DNA of 33,370 nucleotides from an uncultured Sphingomonas sp. Its GTDB lineage: Bacteria; Pseudomonadota; Alphaproteobacteria; Sphingomonadales; Sphingomonadaceae. Numbering within the stretch: the first letter of the stretch is position 1; every line of letters starts with the position of its first letter. The stretch is taken from positions 1 through 33,370 of the forward strand of contig CAJYSA010000040.1 in NCBI GenBank assembly GCA_913777325.1, in the 5' to 3' direction. Of this stretch, positions 32,231 through 33,370 are shown piece after piece. A program made the position numbers and the translations under genes. The notes beneath the pieces were generated by a model, which was given only the letters and a program-made list of their open reading frames with translations, was not told the DNA's origin and did not search any database.

Positions 32231-32733
32231 GCGAGCCGCTTTACGGCATCCCGGCCGCGATGGTGGACAGCGCGCGGCGCGTACTCGACGCGGCATGCGC
32301 GCGCGGCCTGTCGATCGTCACCGCCGAAAGCTGCACCGGTGGACTGCTCGCCTCGCTGCTGACCGATGTCGAGGGGGCCAGCCACGCCTTCGAGCGGGGG
32401 TTGGTGGTCTATTCGGCAAAGGCGAAGTGCGAATTGCTGGGCATCGCGGCGACGACGATCGATCGCTGCGGCGTGGTTAGCGAGGATGTGGCGCGCGCAA
32501 TGGCCGAGGGGGCGCTGCTTCACTCCGATGGTGACGTGGCGCTGGCGATCACCGGCTTCGCGGGGCCCGGCGCGCCAGGCGACGAGGCGGGGCTGGTCCA
32601 CCTCGCCTGTCGCCGCCGCAGCGACGGAGCGGTGTGGCACCGCGAATGCCATTTCGGTGACCAGGGTCGCGGGCCGATCCGCGAGGCGGCATTGGGGGTC
32701 GCGCTGGACCTGCTGGAAACCGCGCTCGCCTGA
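32227..32733 (+). CDS. pncC: Nicotinamide-nucleotide amidohydrolase (CinA C-terminal domain / PncC)
   Basis: 168 residues from the ATG at 32227, overlapping the dioxygenase stop as ATGA. The single CinA C-terminal domain shows TAESCTGGLLASLLTDVEGAS near residue 35 (split by the active-site serine of ESCTGG), VVYSAKAKCELLG and ITGFAGPGAPGDEAGLVHLA. The usual G-I-A-G-P-G-G is varied to G-F-A-G-P-G-A. The enzyme converts nicotinamide mononucleotide to nicotinic acid mononucleotide and ammonia, feeding NMN back into NAD synthesis; nadE lies about 4.7 kb away but is not in the same operon. The length is right for the stand-alone form without the N-terminal MoCF domain. The stop is 7 bases from the convergent fumarase stop. 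Confidence 0.92.
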   Translation: MSEPLYGIPAAMVDSARRVLDAACARGLSIVTAESCTGGLLASLLTDVEGASHAFERGLVVYSAKAKCELLGIAATTIDRCGVVSEDVARAMAEGALLHSDGDVALAITGFAGPGAPGDEAGLVHLACRRRSDGAVWHRECHFGDQGRGPIREAALGVALDLLETALA

Positions 32734-32740
32734 TCGCGGC

Positions 32741-33256
32741 TCAAGCCCCGATCAGTAGCCCCTCGCGCGCGATCTTTTCCTTCCACACCAACGGCGCCAG
32801 CTGGTGGACGTTGTTGCCCTCCGCATCGACCGCGACGGTGACGGGGAAGTCGCTGACCTCGAATTCGTAGATCGCTTCCATCCCCAGGTCCTCGAACCCG
32901 ACGACCTTGCTGCCCTTGATCGCGCGCGCCACCAGATAGGCCGCGCCGCCGACCGCCATCAGATAGGCGCTCTTCGCCTCGCGGATCGCATCGGTCGCCG
33001 CCGGGCCGCGCTCGGCCTTGCCGACCATCGCCAGCAGGCCCTGGTCGAGCATCATGCGCGTGAACTTGTCCATGCGCGTCGCGGTGGTGGGACCGGCGGG
33101 GCCGACCACTTCTTCGCCGACCGGATCGACCGGGCCAACATAATAGATCACGCGACCCTTGAACTCGACCGGCAGTTCCTCGTCCTTCGCCAGCATGTCG
33201 GCGATGCGCTTATGCGCGGCGTCGCGCCCGGTCAGCATCTTGCCGTTGAGCAGCAG
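32741..33256 (-). CDS. Class I fumarate hydratase, C-terminal domain only, broken at 5' side
   Basis: About 172 codons are readable. LLLNGKMLTGRDAAHKRIAD, VIYYVGPVDPVGEEVVGP, GPTTATRMDKFTRMML, SKVVGFEDLGMEAIYEF and VTVAVDAEGNNVHQLAPL are the C-terminal (beta-type) part of the iron-sulfur fumarases. Moving upstream on this strand, similarity stops at the codon at 33254-33256: the next codon is TAG (33257-33259) and nothing after it resembles the expected preceding strand or the catalytic Fe-S domain. An ATG at 33238 is inside the conserved block and cannot be the native start. Either the gene is disrupted by a rearrangement or insertion, or the last 114 bases are an assembly artefact. As it stands the product would lack the cluster-binding domain. 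Confidence 0.85.
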   Translation of the reverse strand: MLLNGKMLTGRDAAHKRIADMLAKDEELPVEFKGRVIYYVGPVDPVGEEVVGPAGPTTATRMDKFTRMMLDQGLLAMVGKAERGPAATDAIREAKSAYLMAVGGAAYLVARAIKGSKVVGFEDLGMEAIYEFEVSDFPVTVAVDAEGNNVHQLAPLVWKEKIAREGLLIGA

Positions 33257-33370
33257 CTATAGTAGCCGACGAAGGCCAAACGTCGGCAGTAGGGCAAGCA
33301 GTCGTGGTCGGCTTCAATTCACAGTGCAAACATTCACAGGAGAGGGGAGCTAGGCAGTAGTAGTTCCATA
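33257..33370. other. Terminal segment of unlike composition, no recognisable content
   Basis: These 114 bases are clearly less GC-rich than the rest, carry stops in the fumarase frame and have no coding similarity I can see. A 7-base inverted repeat GCCGACG/CGTCGGC spans 33265-33287. It may be the edge of an inserted element or misassembled contig-end sequence; a target-site duplication cannot be tested because the other end is outside. Confidence 0.5.

Noticed and set aside
1-33370. CRISPR arrays, tRNA or rRNA genes, insertion sequences and phage genes
   Set aside because: No regularly spaced repeats, no cloverleaf or rRNA sequence, and no transposase, integrase or capsid-like frame was seen on either strand.

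Overview
The window is GC-rich, densely coded bacterial DNA. Three features point to an alphaproteobacterium close to Sphingomonas: the rplM-rpsI pair with a long N-terminal extension on S9 and an L13 that begins MKALMKTT, the che operon with cheD, and twin-arginine style signal peptides on the secreted glycosidases. This placement rests on protein character only; no 16S gene is present. The left edge cuts a gene. The right edge looks like a contig end or a rearrangement junction.

Region 1 (1-9467, + strand) is a glycan-degradation operon: the C-terminal part of a GH2 beta-mannosidase, then GH3 (beta-xylosidase-like, with a PA14 insert), GH125 exo-alpha-1,6-mannosidase, GH92 alpha-mannosidase and a GH29 alpha-L-fucosidase with two discoidin-type domains. 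These are the activities needed to take apart a plant complex N-glycan (Man3 core with beta-1,2-xylose and core fucose). The GH3-GH125-GH92 order matches nixI-nixJ-nixK of Xanthomonas campestris. Three palindromic intergenic repeats of two families sit in or just after this operon.

Region 2 (9583-20084) is a chemotaxis locus. A CHASE3-type methyl-accepting receptor with a C-terminal W-x-x-F pentapeptide and a DUF2332 protein lie on the minus strand. Divergent from them is a tightly packed plus-strand operon: STAS protein, cheA (TTG start), cheR (GTG), cheB, cheD, cheY (GTG), cheW, a second CheB-like protein without the usual active-site serine, and a 104-residue protein with a CheZ-like D-x-x-x-Q motif. 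The last two, joined by an ATGA overlap, are the least familiar part of the window.

Region 3 (20161-27574, - strand) holds a siderophore-type TonB-dependent receptor, rplM-rpsI, an unknown secreted protein coupled to heme A synthase (COX15/CtaA), and a glutamine-dependent NAD+ synthetase. Region 4 (27650-32733, + strand) holds a soluble four-PAS hybrid histidine kinase, an RcnB-family protein with Trp-Arg repeats, a prolyl-4-hydroxylase-like dioxygenase and a CinA/PncC amidohydrolase. At the right edge a class I fumarase (- strand) is readable only for its C-terminal domain and is broken at about 33256. Beyond that, 114 bases of different composition match nothing I recognise.

No tRNA, rRNA, CRISPR array, transposase or phage gene was seen. 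No stretch longer than 300 bases lacks a gene.
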